From Cupriavidus pauculus (GTDB lineage Bacteria; Pseudomonadota; Gammaproteobacteria; Burkholderiales; Burkholderiaceae): a stretch of DNA of 64,000 bases. Under the pieces are notes generated by a model, which saw nothing but the letters and a program-made list of their open reading frames with translations, did no database searches and had not been told where the DNA came from. Where the stretch lies: NCBI RefSeq assembly GCF_022179805.1, contig NZ_BPUO01000012.1, positions 62,001-126,000 on the forward strand. Direction: 5' to 3'. The position numbers and the translations under genes are program-made. Shown here in pieces: positions 8,425 to 17,394 of the stretch; position 1 is the first letter of the stretch; each line of letters begins with the position of its first letter.

Positions 8425-8790
8425 CTACTGGTAGTTGCGCAGGTAGGCCAGCAGGTCGTCGATCTGCCGCGCGTTGCTCATGCCCCAGAAGCGCATTTTC
8501 GTGCCGGGCACGACCTTGGCCGGCGACTGCAAGAAGGCGCGCAGCGTGTCGCCGGTCCACACCACGGTGGACAACTTCATGGCGTCCGAATACCGGAAGT
8601 CGTCGGTGCCGCCGGCCTTGCGTCCGAACACGGCGTTGAGCTGCGGCCCGAATGCGCCGCGCGCCGTTGGGCCCACCTGATGGCACGAGGCGCAGCGCGT
8701 GGTGAAGATATCCTTGCCGGACTGGACATCTCCGGCGTGGGCATTGGTCGCGCCGAGCAGCGCCAATGCCGTCAATACTGCGTATTTCAT
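8425..8790 (-). CDS. small class I cytochrome c
   Basis: A 121-residue periplasmic electron carrier with a Sec signal peptide (about residues 1-19, cut after AHA). The haem-binding motif is CASCH (Cys33, Cys36, His37), and the axial Met is probably Met99 in PGTKM. The pattern KMRFWGMSNARQIDDLLAYL is typical of mitochondrial-like cytochrome c (c550/c552 type). The gene is convergent with a LysR gene, with only three bases between their stop codons, and lies 21 bp after a VOC-protein gene on the same strand. Its redox partner is not evident. Confidence 0.9.
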   Translation of the reverse strand: MKYAVLTALALLGATNAHAGDVQSGKDIFTTRCASCHQVGPTARGAFGPQLNAVFGRKAGGTDDFRYSDAMKLSTVVWTGDTLRAFLQSPAKVVPGTKMRFWGMSNARQIDDLLAYLRNYQ

Positions 8791-8811
8791 TGCAAATCGG
8801 ATATCAGATAG

Positions 8812-9225
8812 TCAGTCGTTGCCCGCCGGATAGCTCGCCACTTCAATCAGGTTGCCATCGGGATCGCGGCAATATACCGAACTGATCGGGCCCAGCGCTC
8901 CGGTACGCTGCGCCGGCCCGGCTTCCACCGCTACCCTGTGTGCCAGGAAATGTGCCACCACTTCCTGTGGCGGCATCTTCGTGATGAAGCACAGGTCGTC
9001 GCTGCCGGACGTGGGATGCACGCCCGTGAACCACGCCACGGTATCTTCACCGACAGGCCGCAGGTTGATCTTCTGCTGCCCGAATTTCACCGACACACGC
9101 TTGCCCGTACGCGATTCAAAGTCTTCGCGCCGCATGCCCAGCACCTGTTCGTACCAGGCCGCGCTGGCCTCCACATCCTTCACGTTGAGCACGATATGGT
9201 CGAAGCGTTCGATCGCGAGCGTCAT
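8812..9225 (-). CDS. VOC family (glyoxalase/dioxygenase superfamily) protein
   Basis: A 137-residue protein of the vicinal-oxygen-chelate fold, opening with FDHIVLNVKDVEASAAWYEQ and ending with the typical YCRDPDGNLIEVASY. Two beta-alpha-beta-beta-beta modules are recognisable. Metal ligands likely include His10 (in FDHIV) and Glu in LIEV. I start it at 9225 because AAAGGA lies five bases upstream; an in-frame start at 9303 would add an unlikely 26-residue leader. Members include glyoxalase I, fosfomycin-resistance enzymes and extradiol dioxygenases, and the exact reaction cannot be read from the sequence. It lies 21 bp upstream of the cytochrome c gene. Confidence 0.85.
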   Translation of the reverse strand: MTLAIERFDHIVLNVKDVEASAAWYEQVLGMRREDFESRTGKRVSVKFGQQKINLRPVGEDTVAWFTGVHPTSGSDDLCFITKMPPQEVVAHFLAHRVAVEAGPAQRTGALGPISSVYCRDPDGNLIEVASYPAGND

Positions 9226-9362
9226 GGCGGTCCTTTGTGATCCAGAGGGGTACGTTTTATGTAACAGCATGTGTAGCTGTGCAGTGCAAGGCGTAATGTA
9301 CACCGGCCCATCGGCGGGCCGCTTTTATACTGCGCGGCCGGTCAACCACCGCGCCCCCCGTC

Positions 9363-11792
9363 ATGCGCCGAATCTTCTGGCTCGTCATGAGCCTGGTCAT
9401 CGCGGCCCTGTTCCAGGTGTCCGCCGTATCCGCAGCCGAATCGGCTTCGCAGGCCGAAGCCCAGCAAATCCCGGTGCTCACGCACGCCGAAGCCGTCGCC
9501 GAACTCAAGCGTCTGCAATCCGAGCAGGATCGCGTGAAGCAGCAGGCGTCCAGCGCCTCTGGCAACGTCAAGACTGGCGACCTCAATGACGCGCTCAAGC
9601 AGCTCGACGAGGACGTCGACAAGCTCACCGCATCGCTCACGCCGCAGCGCGCCCAGTTGCAAGCACAGGTCGACCTGCTGGGGCCCCCGCCCGATAACAG
9701 CAAGTCGACGACTACCGCCAAGGAGGCGCCAGCCGTTGTGAAGCAGCGCGCCGAACTCAACGCGCGCAAGGGCCAGCTCGACGACGAACTGAAGCAGGCC
9801 GCCGACAGCAAGGACAACATCGCCCATCTGCAGGACCAGCTCGCCAAGCTCCAGCGCAGCCGGCTGAAGGATCAACTCGCGCTGCGTTCGGACAGCATCC
9901 TGAACCCAGCGTTCTGGACGCCACTGTTCAAGGTGTCCGAGGAAGACCGCGAACGACTGGGCAACTTCACCGACGACATCGGTCCGATGATCCGCCTGGC
10001 GTGGGAGCCGTCGCAACGAGGCAAGACCATCATCCTGCTGGCCGTGGCGCTGGCGGTGTGGTCGCTGGGCCGCCGCCTGCTGGAGCGCGGGCTGGCGTGG
10101 TTCTGCCTGACCCAGTTGCCCGAGACCCGCCTGCGCCGCAGCGCGCTGGCGCTGGCCACCGCGCTGACCACGGTGGTCACCACGGCGCTCGCGGTGCGCA
10201 TCGTCTATGCGGCATTCACAGGCGGCGACGAGATCTCGCCCGCACTGCAAGACCTGATGAGCGAGATCGCCAAGCTGACCATGACCAGCGCGCTGATCGC
10301 CGGCCTGGGGCGCGCGCTGCTTTGCACGCGGCATCCAAGCTGGCGGCTGCCCGCGCTGGCCGATCCGGTGGCGCTGGCGATGCGGCCGTTCCCGACCGTG
10401 CTGGCCGGGATGTTGCTGCTGGCGGGCACGCTGGAGCAGCTCAACCGCATGGCCGACACCACGGTGCAGGTGACGCTGCTGGGCCGTGGCCTGGTGTCGC
10501 TGGTGGTGGTGCTGACCATCGGCGCGGCGCTGCTACGCGCCAACCGGGTGCGCAGCGAGCTGGTGGCCGCAGGCGAGCGCCCCGAGGAACGGGCCACGCT
10601 GGCGGGCCTAATCCACGCGGCCGTGACGATCATCGTGACGGTGTCTTTCGGCGCGCTGCTGATCGGCTATATCAGCTTTGCGCGCTTCCTGACCTACGAA
10701 CTGGTGTGGTTCGACATCGTGCTGTGCAGCCTGTACCTGCTGACGCAACTCACCCGCGATATCTGCGAGGCGCTGTTTTCGGCGAATCACCGCAGCGGAC
10801 GCGTGATCAAGCAGTTGTTTGGCGTAGGCGACTCGCACCTGGAGCAGGTATCCACCGTGCTGTCGGGCATCGGCGCCAGCGTGCTGCTGCTGTTGGCTGT
10901 GCTGGCATTGCTGACGGGCGGCTTCGGCACCACGCCGGCCGACCTGCTCAACAGCCTGCTGACCGTGCTGGGCGGCGAGCGGCTGCGCAGCATGAACATC
11001 ATGCCGGAGCGCATCCTGAACGCGTTGATCGCGCTGACCGTGGGCATCTGGCTGCTGCGCTCGGTGCGCCGCTGGCTCGACGCCGAACTGCTGCCGAAGC
11101 TGTGTTCCGAGCCCGGCCTGCGCGCGTCGCTGATCACGCTGTTCAGCAACGTCGGCTACGTGCTGCTGGTGCTCCTGACGCTGTCGCTGCTGGGCGTGAA
11201 ATGGGAAAACCTGGCGTGGATCGTCAGCGCGCTGTCGGTGGGTATCGGTTTCGGCCTGCAGGAGATCGTCAAGAACTTCGTGTCGGGCCTGATCCTGCTG
11301 ACCGAGCGCCCCGTCAAGGTGGGCGACATGGTCAGCCTGGCCGGCGTGGAAGGCGATATCCGACGCATCAACGTGCGCGCCACCGAGATCCAGCTTGGCG
11401 ACCGCTCCACGGTGATCGTGCCCAACTCTCAGTTGATCTCGCAGAACGTGCGCAACGTGACGATGAGCAACAGCACGCAGGGCGTGGCCACGCTGCAACT
11501 GACCTTCCCGCTCAACACCGACCCCGAACAGGTACGCGACCTGCTGCTGGACGTCTACCGCGAGAACGAGAACATCCTGGACATTCCGGCGCCGTCAGTC
11601 ACGTTCAGCCAACTGGCGCCGAACGGCATCACGCTGAGCGTGACCGGCTACGTGAGCAGCCCCCGCATCGCGGCCGGCACCAAGAGCGACCTGCTGTTCG
11701 AGATCCTGAAACGGCTGCGCGCCGAGAACATCTCGCTTTCCGAACCGCAGACACTACGCGTGGAAAACATGGCGGCGGCGCTGGGCACCTGA
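9363..11792 (+). CDS. large MscS-type mechanosensitive channel with DUF3772 domain
   Basis: An 809-residue inner-membrane protein. It has a signal peptide (residues 1-22), a charged periplasmic coiled-coil region with a DUF3772-type domain to about residue 215, some ten hydrophobic segments, and a C-terminal MscS domain. The pore-lining and beta-domain signature is clear: SVGIGFGLQEIVKNFVSGLI followed by LTERPVKVGDMVSL at about residues 620-655. This architecture resembles the large MscK/YbiO-type channels that protect against osmotic down-shock. It is a single gene between a divergent VOC gene and a convergent zinc-ribbon gene. Gating properties are not predictable. Confidence 0.9.
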   Translation: MRRIFWLVMSLVIAALFQVSAVSAAESASQAEAQQIPVLTHAEAVAELKRLQSEQDRVKQQASSASGNVKTGDLNDALKQLDEDVDKLTASLTPQRAQLQAQVDLLGPPPDNSKSTTTAKEAPAVVKQRAELNARKGQLDDELKQAADSKDNIAHLQDQLAKLQRSRLKDQLALRSDSILNPAFWTPLFKVSEEDRERLGNFTDDIGPMIRLAWEPSQRGKTIILLAVALAVWSLGRRLLERGLAWFCLTQLPETRLRRSALALATALTTVVTTALAVRIVYAAFTGGDEISPALQDLMSEIAKLTMTSALIAGLGRALLCTRHPSWRLPALADPVALAMRPFPTVLAGMLLLAGTLEQLNRMADTTVQVTLLGRGLVSLVVVLTIGAALLRANRVRSELVAAGERPEERATLAGLIHAAVTIIVTVSFGALLIGYISFARFLTYELVWFDIVLCSLYLLTQLTRDICEALFSANHRSGRVIKQLFGVGDSHLEQVSTVLSGIGASVLLLLAVLALLTGGFGTTPADLLNSLLTVLGGERLRSMNIMPERILNALIALTVGIWLLRSVRRWLDAELLPKLCSEPGLRASLITLFSNVGYVLLVLLTLSLLGVKWENLAWIVSALSVGIGFGLQEIVKNFVSGLILLTERPVKVGDMVSLAGVEGDIRRINVRATEIQLGDRSTVIVPNSQLISQNVRNVTMSNSTQGVATLQLTFPLNTDPEQVRDLLLDVYRENENILDIPAPSVTFSQLAPNGITLSVTGYVSSPRIAAGTKSDLLFEILKRLRAENISLSEPQTLRVENMAAALGT

Positions 11793-11803
11793 CCGGTGGG
11801 TCA

Positions 11804-12013
11804 TCAGACCTTGCCCGGGTCGTGGCTGCTCCAGTAGTCGGCACCATCATCGTGCGTGGACAGAACGATCCTTTGCCGGCAGTGCTGGCATGTGTAGACG
11901 AAGATGTGATGGCCGGCGTGCATCTGCGTATCTCCTGACCGCATCAAGCGCGGATGAGGCGGAACGTAACCGGGACGACCCAGCAGGCTCTTGCAAAGTT
12001 CGCAAGGAACCAT
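11804..12013 (-). CDS. small zinc-ribbon protein, function unknown
   Basis: A 69-residue protein with two CxxC pairs, CELC near the start and CQHC at about residues 42-45, an arrangement typical of zinc ribbons. The segment between is His-rich (HAGHH). It begins with ATG five bases after GGGAGA, a good ribosome-binding site, and ends 12 bp from the stop of the convergent channel gene. I do not recognise a named family. It may be a nucleic-acid-binding or adaptor mini-protein. Confidence 0.6.
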   Translation of the reverse strand: MVPCELCKSLLGRPGYVPPHPRLMRSGDTQMHAGHHIFVYTCQHCRQRIVLSTHDDGADYWSSHDPGKV

Positions 12014-12150
12014 CGTGCTCTCCCAAGTCTGACTTCAGGCCCTGCAACAACCATGTCCGCTTGTCTTGCAGACATTGCTGCAACGCAACAGAGCCAGTAT
12101 AGGCGCACGATCGTTCGATCGCCACGGGCTTTCCGGTGGATAGCCAGAGG

Positions 12151-13107
12151 CTACCTTCCTGCAGCAAAGCGGTCCGTGGCGTTCAGCAACTGGTCCATGA
12201 TGCCGGGCTCGGTCCAGGCATGGCCGGCGCCCTCGATCAGGTGGAATTCGGCGTCGGGCCAGGCCTGGTGCAGCGCCCAGGCATAGCGCGCCGGGCACGG
12301 CATGTCATAGCGGCCGTGCACGATCACGCCGGGAATGCCCGCGAGCTTGTGGGCATCGCGCAGCAGCTGACCGTCTTCGAGCCAGCCGGCGTGGGTGAAG
12401 TAATGGTTCTCGATGCGGGCGAAGGCCAGCGCGAAATGGCCCTCGTCATGCTTCGTTGCAATATCGGGATTGGGCAGCAGCGTGATGGTCTCCGCCTCCC
12501 ACACGCTCCACGCGCGCGCGGCCTCGATCTGCTTGTCGCGGTCGGCGCCGGTCAGCAGCTTGCGATACGCCGCCATCATGTCGCCGCGTTCCGCCTCGGG
12601 CACCGGCGCCTGGAAGCGCGCCCACTTGTCCGGGAACATCTCCGAGACACCGAACTGGTAGTACCAGTCGAGTTCAGCCTGCGACACCGTGTACACGCCG
12701 CGCAGCACCAGCTCGCTCACGCGCGCCGGATGCGTCTGCGCATAGGCCAGCGCCAGCGTCGAGCCCCAGGACCCGCCAAAGACCAGCCATTGGTCCACGC
12801 CGATCAACTGGCGCAGCCGTTCGATATCGTCGACCAGATGCCACGTGGTATTGGCCTCCAGCGATGCATGCGGGGTTGATTGCCCGCAGCCGCGCTGGTC
12901 GAACAGCAGCACGTCGTAGCGCGCGGGATCGAACAGCCGGCGATGGTCGGCCGAGATGCCGCCGCCCGGGCCGCCGTGCAGGAACACGGCCGGCTTGGCG
13001 CCGCGCGTGCCCACGCGTTCGTAGTACAGGACATGACCATCGCCCACGTCGAGCGTGCCGGTCTCGTAGGGTTCGATTTCTGGATAGAGCGTGCGGGTGC
13101 CGGTCAT
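12151..13107 (-). CDS. pip: proline iminopeptidase
   Basis: A 318-residue alpha/beta-hydrolase of family S33 that removes N-terminal proline from peptides. The oxyanion motif HGGPGGG is at residues 44-50, the nucleophile is Ser113 in GGSWGSTLAL, and the likely acid and histidine are Asp268 (HGRYD) and His296 (GAGHAW). DQRGCGQSTPH at about residues 70-80 is characteristic of this enzyme rather than of other hydrolases. Length is normal and there is no signal peptide, so it is cytoplasmic. It is divergent from a DUF2076 gene across 130 bp. Confidence 0.93.
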   Translation of the reverse strand: MTGTRTLYPEIEPYETGTLDVGDGHVLYYERVGTRGAKPAVFLHGGPGGGISADHRRLFDPARYDVLLFDQRGCGQSTPHASLEANTTWHLVDDIERLRQLIGVDQWLVFGGSWGSTLALAYAQTHPARVSELVLRGVYTVSQAELDWYYQFGVSEMFPDKWARFQAPVPEAERGDMMAAYRKLLTGADRDKQIEAARAWSVWEAETITLLPNPDIATKHDEGHFALAFARIENHYFTHAGWLEDGQLLRDAHKLAGIPGVIVHGRYDMPCPARYAWALHQAWPDAEFHLIEGAGHAWTEPGIMDQLLNATDRFAAGR

Positions 13108-13237
13108 GAAATGTTTCGTATCGAGAACAAACGAAACAAAAGTGTAGCCCCGCGCGAGCCGAGTTGGCTTTAAGTTTCGTTTAAGTCTTCGGCCCTAGAT
13201 TTGAGCCGTACCGCAACCGAACCCGAGAGGTGATGCC

Positions 13238-13972
13238 ATGACCCCCCAAGACGTGCAAGCACTGGAAGCCTTCCTGAGCCAACTGACCCAGGCGCGCGTG
13301 GACACCAAGGACCCGCAGGCCGCGTCGATGATTGCCGAGGCCGCGGCGCGTCAACCGGATGCCGCCTACCTGCTGGTGCAGCGGACCATGCTGCAGGAAC
13401 GCGCGCTGCTGAACGCGCAGACGCAGATCGCGTCGCTGCAGAACCAGCTCCAGGCTGCCCAAGCCGCGCAGACTGCCGCCGGCAACGGCGGGCGCGGCTT
13501 CATCGACGACAATGCCTGGGGCCAACACGCCGGGCGCGCGCCGCAGCCCGCCCCGACGCCGTACCAGCAGGCACCGCAGTATCCGGCTCCGCAATACCCA
13601 TCGCCGCAATACCAGGCCGCTCCCCAGCAGCCCGTGCAACAGGCGGCACGCCCGGGCTTTCTGAGTGGCGGATTCGGCAGCACGCTGGGCACCATCGCCA
13701 CCACCGCTGCGGGCGTGGCCGGCGGCGCGATGCTGTTCCAGGGCATCGAGAACCTGTTCCATCGCGGCGGCGGCAGCGGTTTCCTGGGCGGCGGGCAGCC
13801 GGCGGCCGGGTCTGAGACCGTGGTCAACAACTTCTACGGCGATGACAATGGCGCCGGCCAGCGCGACAACACGCTGCTGGCCGACAACGGCAGCCAGGAC
13901 AACGGCAACCTCGACAACGGCCTGGACGACTACGTGAACGCCGACCAGGACGACGATTCGGCGTTCTTCTGA
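13238..13972 (+). CDS. DUF2076 family protein
   Basis: A 244-residue protein starting MTPQDVQALEAFLSQLTQ, the hallmark N-terminus of DUF2076. It has a helical, Gln/Ala-rich segment (about 50-85), a Pro/Gln/Tyr-rich stretch (about 105-135), a Gly-rich hydrophobic segment that could insert in a membrane (about 145-170), and an acidic Asp/Asn-rich tail. No enzymatic motif is seen. Members are sometimes labelled periplasmic ligand-binding sensor proteins, without firm function. It is a single gene divergent from pip. Confidence 0.8.
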   Translation: MTPQDVQALEAFLSQLTQARVDTKDPQAASMIAEAAARQPDAAYLLVQRTMLQERALLNAQTQIASLQNQLQAAQAAQTAAGNGGRGFIDDNAWGQHAGRAPQPAPTPYQQAPQYPAPQYPSPQYQAAPQQPVQQAARPGFLSGGFGSTLGTIATTAAGVAGGAMLFQGIENLFHRGGGSGFLGGGQPAAGSETVVNNFYGDDNGAGQRDNTLLADNGSQDNGNLDNGLDDYVNADQDDDSAFF

Positions 13973-14094
13973 TCCGCATGACGGTTCGCCGCTCCGGCCA
14001 CACGGGAGCGGCGCCGGCCGTGTAGGACGACGACCGGTTGCAGGCGCTGGCACACCAAGGCAGGATCACCGAAACCGGGTCGGAGCCAGGCGCC

Positions 14095-15225
14095 ATGAAG
14101 ACGTTCCACTGCAATCGTTGCGAAAACCTCGTGTTCTTCGAGAACGTCGTCTGCGAACGCTGCCAGGCGACGCTGGGCTTCATCCCCGCGCTGTCGCAGG
14201 TGGCGGCGTTCGAGGGTGACGATGCCAACGGCTGGCGCAGCCTGCATCCCGACGCCCACGGCGCGTTGTTCCGCCGCTGCCACAACTACCAGGTGGAGGC
14301 CGTCTGCAACTGGATGGTGCCGGCTGAGGATCCCGGCACGCTATGCGACGCCTGCAAGCTCACACATACCATCCCGAACCTGGACACCCCCGAGAACCGC
14401 CTGTACTGGTACCGGCTGGAAACCGCCAAGCGGCGGTTGCTCTATACGCTGCTGTCGCTGGGGCTGCCGGTGGTGTCGCGCGACGACGATCCGGTATCGG
14501 GCCTGCAGTTCGACTTCCTGGCCGACACCGGCCCGCACGACCCCGCCATGACCGGCCATGACAATGGCCTCATCACCATCAACATCGCCGAAGCCGACGA
14601 CGCGCACCGCGAAAAGACCCGCGCCGAGATGGGCGAGGCCTATCGCACGCTGCTGGGACACTTTCGGCATGAGGTGGGGCATTTCTACTTCAACCGGCTG
14701 ATTGCCGGCACGCGGCGCATCGAACCGTTCCGCAAGCTGTTCGGCGACGAGAGCGTCGACTATGCGGCGGCGCTGCAGCGCCACTACGACCAGGGCGCGC
14801 CGGGCGACTGGCAGGCGTCGTATATCAGCAGCTACGCCACCATGCATCCTTGGGAAGACTGGGCCGAAACCTGGGCCCACTACCTGCATATGGTCGACAC
14901 GCTGGACACGGCCGTGTCATGCGGGCTCGTACTCAAGCCGGACAGCCCGCAGGAGCCGACGCTGACCGACCAGACGCCGGTGGAGGACGCCAGCTTCCGC
15001 AGCCTGATGAACCGCTGGTTTCCGCTGACCTACGTGCTGAACAGCCTGAACCGCAGCCTGGGCGCGCCGGACAGCTATCCGTTCATGCTGTCGCCGGCCG
15101 TGGTGGCCAAGCTGGAGTTCGTGCATCGCGTGATTGATGCCGCGGCGCGCGAGCATGTGGAACCAGCGCCTGCGCCCACCCCTGCCCCCGCGCCGGCGGC
15201 GCCGGACATCAAGCCGTCACGGTAA
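14095..15225 (+). CDS. putative zinc-binding metallopeptidase with N-terminal zinc ribbons
   Basis: A 376-residue protein. The N-terminus has Cys pairs CNRC and CERC (6/9 and 20/23) and a further CDAC pair at 84-87, predicting one or two zinc ribbons. A metzincin-like core follows with HEVGH at residues 192-196 and a downstream EDWAETWAHYLH segment that probably supplies the third ligand. This order matches the family of putative zinc-binding metallopeptidases (Peptidase_Mx with a zinc-ribbon domain). The tail is Pro/Ala-rich. ATG at 14095 is preferred over an upstream TTG at 14038. The 3' end overlaps the convergent MFS gene by 17 bp. The substrate is unknown. Confidence 0.82.
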   Translation: MKTFHCNRCENLVFFENVVCERCQATLGFIPALSQVAAFEGDDANGWRSLHPDAHGALFRRCHNYQVEAVCNWMVPAEDPGTLCDACKLTHTIPNLDTPENRLYWYRLETAKRRLLYTLLSLGLPVVSRDDDPVSGLQFDFLADTGPHDPAMTGHDNGLITINIAEADDAHREKTRAEMGEAYRTLLGHFRHEVGHFYFNRLIAGTRRIEPFRKLFGDESVDYAAALQRHYDQGAPGDWQASYISSYATMHPWEDWAETWAHYLHMVDTLDTAVSCGLVLKPDSPQEPTLTDQTPVEDASFRSLMNRWFPLTYVLNSLNRSLGAPDSYPFMLSPAVVAKLEFVHRVIDAAAREHVEPAPAPTPAPAPAAPDIKPSR

Positions 15226-16453
15226 CGTCACGGCGCGGTACGCCGGCCAGCGACCACGCAAATACCACCAGGCCGCCAAGCGCCAGCAACGCGCCAACCC
15301 AGCCCGTGGACGTCCAGCCCATGCCGGCGGCGATGGTCACGCCGCCGAGCCAGGCGCCCAGCGCATTGGCCATGTTGAACGCAGAATGGTTGAGCGCGGC
15401 GGCCAGTGTCTGTGCATCGCCAGCCACGTCCATCAGGCGGATCTGCAGCGGCGGGCCCAGCGCCACGGCCGTGCCCACCAGCATCACGTTCAGCGACGCC
15501 AGCCACGCATGGTGCGCCGTGAACACGAACGCGCCCAGCACCAGCGCCGACCACACCAGCACGCCGCCCACGGTGGGCATCAGCGCGCGGTCGGCCAGCT
15601 TGGCGCCCGCCAGGTTGCCCGCCACCATGCCCACACCAAACAGCGCCAGCACCACCGGAATGCCGCTGGCCGGCATGTGCGCCACTTCGAGCATGGTCGG
15701 CTTGACGTAGCTGAACACGGCAAACATGCCGCCAAAGCCGATGGCACCGATGCCGAGCGTGAACCACACCTGCTTGCGCGCCAGCGCGGACAGCTCGCGC
15801 AGCGGGCTGGCATGGCGGTCCGCCGGCACGAACGGCACCCAGCGCCAGACCAGCAGTACGGTCAGCGCGCCGATAGCGCCCACGATCATGAACGCGGCAC
15901 GCCAGCCCAGCCACGTACCGATACCGGCCGCGATCGGTACACCGACCAGCGTGGCAGAGGTCAGGCCCAGCATGACTAGCCCCACCGCCTGGGCGCGGCG
16001 CTCGCGCGCCACCAGGCTGGCGGCCACCAGCGCCGCCACACCAAAGTAGGTGCCGTGCGGAAAGCCGGTCAGCAACCGCAGCAGCAGCATCGAGGCGTAG
16101 CTCGGTGCCAGCGCGCTGGCGACATTGCCGATGGCAAAGAAGGCCATCAGCGCGATCAGCAGGTTGCGGCGCGGCCAACGCGCACCCAGCACCGCCAGCA
16201 GCGGCGCGCCCACCACCACGCCCAGCGCATAGGCGCTGATCAGGTGGCCGGCTTCGGGGATGGTGATTGCCAGATCGCGGGCGGCGTCGGGAAGCAGGCC
16301 CATGATGACGAACTCGCCAGTGCCGATGGCGAAGCTGCCCACGCCAAGCGCCAGCAGCGCGCGGCGGTCGGCTGCGCGGTTGCGGGGCGTGGTGGTGTGC
16401 GGGTCGGAGGCGAGTTCGGGAAGGTTGTCAAAATTTCCGGAAGGAGCGGTCAT
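15209..16453 (-). CDS. MFS transporter, DHA1/AraJ-like efflux permease
   Basis: A 414-residue major-facilitator protein with twelve predicted membrane spans. GSFAIGTGEFVIMGLLPD in the first span and the loop GARWPRRNLL after the second (an MFS motif A variant) place it with AraJ/YdhP/CmlA-like drug and sugar efflux proteins. ATG at 16453 is used because the residues before it are not conserved-looking, although the frame is open further upstream and the ribosome-binding site is weak. It is convergent with the metallopeptidase gene. The substrate is unknown. Confidence 0.85.
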   Translation of the reverse strand: MTAPSGNFDNLPELASDPHTTTPRNRAADRRALLALGVGSFAIGTGEFVIMGLLPDAARDLAITIPEAGHLISAYALGVVVGAPLLAVLGARWPRRNLLIALMAFFAIGNVASALAPSYASMLLLRLLTGFPHGTYFGVAALVAASLVARERRAQAVGLVMLGLTSATLVGVPIAAGIGTWLGWRAAFMIVGAIGALTVLLVWRWVPFVPADRHASPLRELSALARKQVWFTLGIGAIGFGGMFAVFSYVKPTMLEVAHMPASGIPVVLALFGVGMVAGNLAGAKLADRALMPTVGGVLVWSALVLGAFVFTAHHAWLASLNVMLVGTAVALGPPLQIRLMDVAGDAQTLAAALNHSAFNMANALGAWLGGVTIAAGMGWTSTGWVGALLALGGLVVFAWSLAGVPRRDVTVTA

Positions 16454-16902
16454 GAGCAGAGAAACGCGAGACTTTTTTATAACGATGCGCCGCGGCTGGC
16501 GGGCGGGATCTTGCGTCCGGCCTCGGGGGCTCCAGCGTGCTCCGGGTGCGGCGTGATGCGGCATGCAGCGAGTTTGTTGCCTGGGCTGCTTGGTGATCCT
16601 TGGCGATGCTTGGTATTGCGTACTACTACGCAACCGGTTGCCTTGAATGGCGGGTTGCGCGAGGACGCCATTGTGAAGCAAAACGGCGCAGCCTGCCGGG
16701 CACGCTGCAATGCCCCTTCGCGCCAGTCCTGTATCCGCTGGTATTCAATCGACTTCAAGGACGAACGGGCACTGTGGGATAGGGCACAACGAGCATTGCA
16801 GGCTATGCGGGCGCCGCCCTATGCTGAAGACATGCGGCGCCAGGGTACCGTACCCACGAAGCACGGCGCCGGTGCCGCGCGTATCGTCGTGTGGGAGGGG
16901 AT
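16454..16902. other. 449-bp gap without a recognisable gene
   Basis: This stretch separates the divergent MFS and Cys-rich protein genes. Short open frames occur on both strands but none has a good start site or recognisable product. The only distinct element is the palindrome at 16616-16633. Confidence 0.6.
16616..16633. promoter_or_regulatory. perfect palindrome, candidate operator
   Basis: TTGCGTA and TACGCAA flank the spacer CTAC, a seven-base-pair perfect dyad in otherwise gene-free sequence 163 bp upstream of the MFS start codon. It looks like a dimeric regulator site. No regulator gene is adjacent. Confidence 0.4.
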
Positions 16903-17382
16903 ATGTCCCTGCGTAATGCTCTGCTCTTTTCGGCCATCGGCCTGGCCTGGACACTGCCCGCCTACGGGCAAGGGTGCCAGCATGACATGCAGTGCAAGGG
17001 CGACCGAGTCTGCAACGCGGGTGTATGCATGCCGCCCGATGCCGACGGCACCGAGGCATCGGCCTCATCGCCTTCGAACAGCAAATCGCTGCCGACGCTC
17101 AAGCTGTCTCCGACCCCGCAGCCTCCGCAATCCTCCCCGCAGCCTTCGCCGCAATCCACGCCCCGTTCGACGCCGCGATCGGCGCCGCCGCCCCCACCCG
17201 AGCCGCTACAGCAGGATCAACCGCAGCAACAGCATGTCAGCGTGCCGCGCAATTGCTGCACGGTGGCCGGCAAGCTTCGGCTGGTGCCGCAGCAATCGGG
17301 CGATGCCGCGCTGATGGCTGGCGACGCCTGCCAGGGCCTGACGAATTCAGGCAAGCCCGTGCCGGGCACCGCGTGCAACTAG
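16903..17382 (+). CDS. secreted Cys-rich, Pro-rich-linker protein, function unknown
   Basis: A 159-residue exported protein. It has a signal peptide (about residues 1-22, cut after AYG), a compact module CQHDMQCKGDRVCNAGVC with four cysteines in an EGF/knottin-like spacing (about 24-41), a Ser/Pro/Gln-rich linker (50-115), and a C-terminal module with four more cysteines beginning RNCCTVAGKLRLVP. GGGAGGGG just upstream and ATG at 16903 define the start. The CxxDxxCxGDRxCxxGxC pattern is known from secreted proteins of unknown role in several proteobacteria. Paired cysteines suggest an oxidised periplasmic or surface protein. It is convergent with the autotransporter pseudogene. Confidence 0.7.
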   Translation: MSLRNALLFSAIGLAWTLPAYGQGCQHDMQCKGDRVCNAGVCMPPDADGTEASASSPSNSKSLPTLKLSPTPQPPQSSPQPSPQSTPRSTPRSAPPPPPEPLQQDQPQQQHVSVPRNCCTVAGKLRLVPQQSGDAALMAGDACQGLTNSGKPVPGTACN

Positions 17383-17394
17383 CCGGCGCATGGC

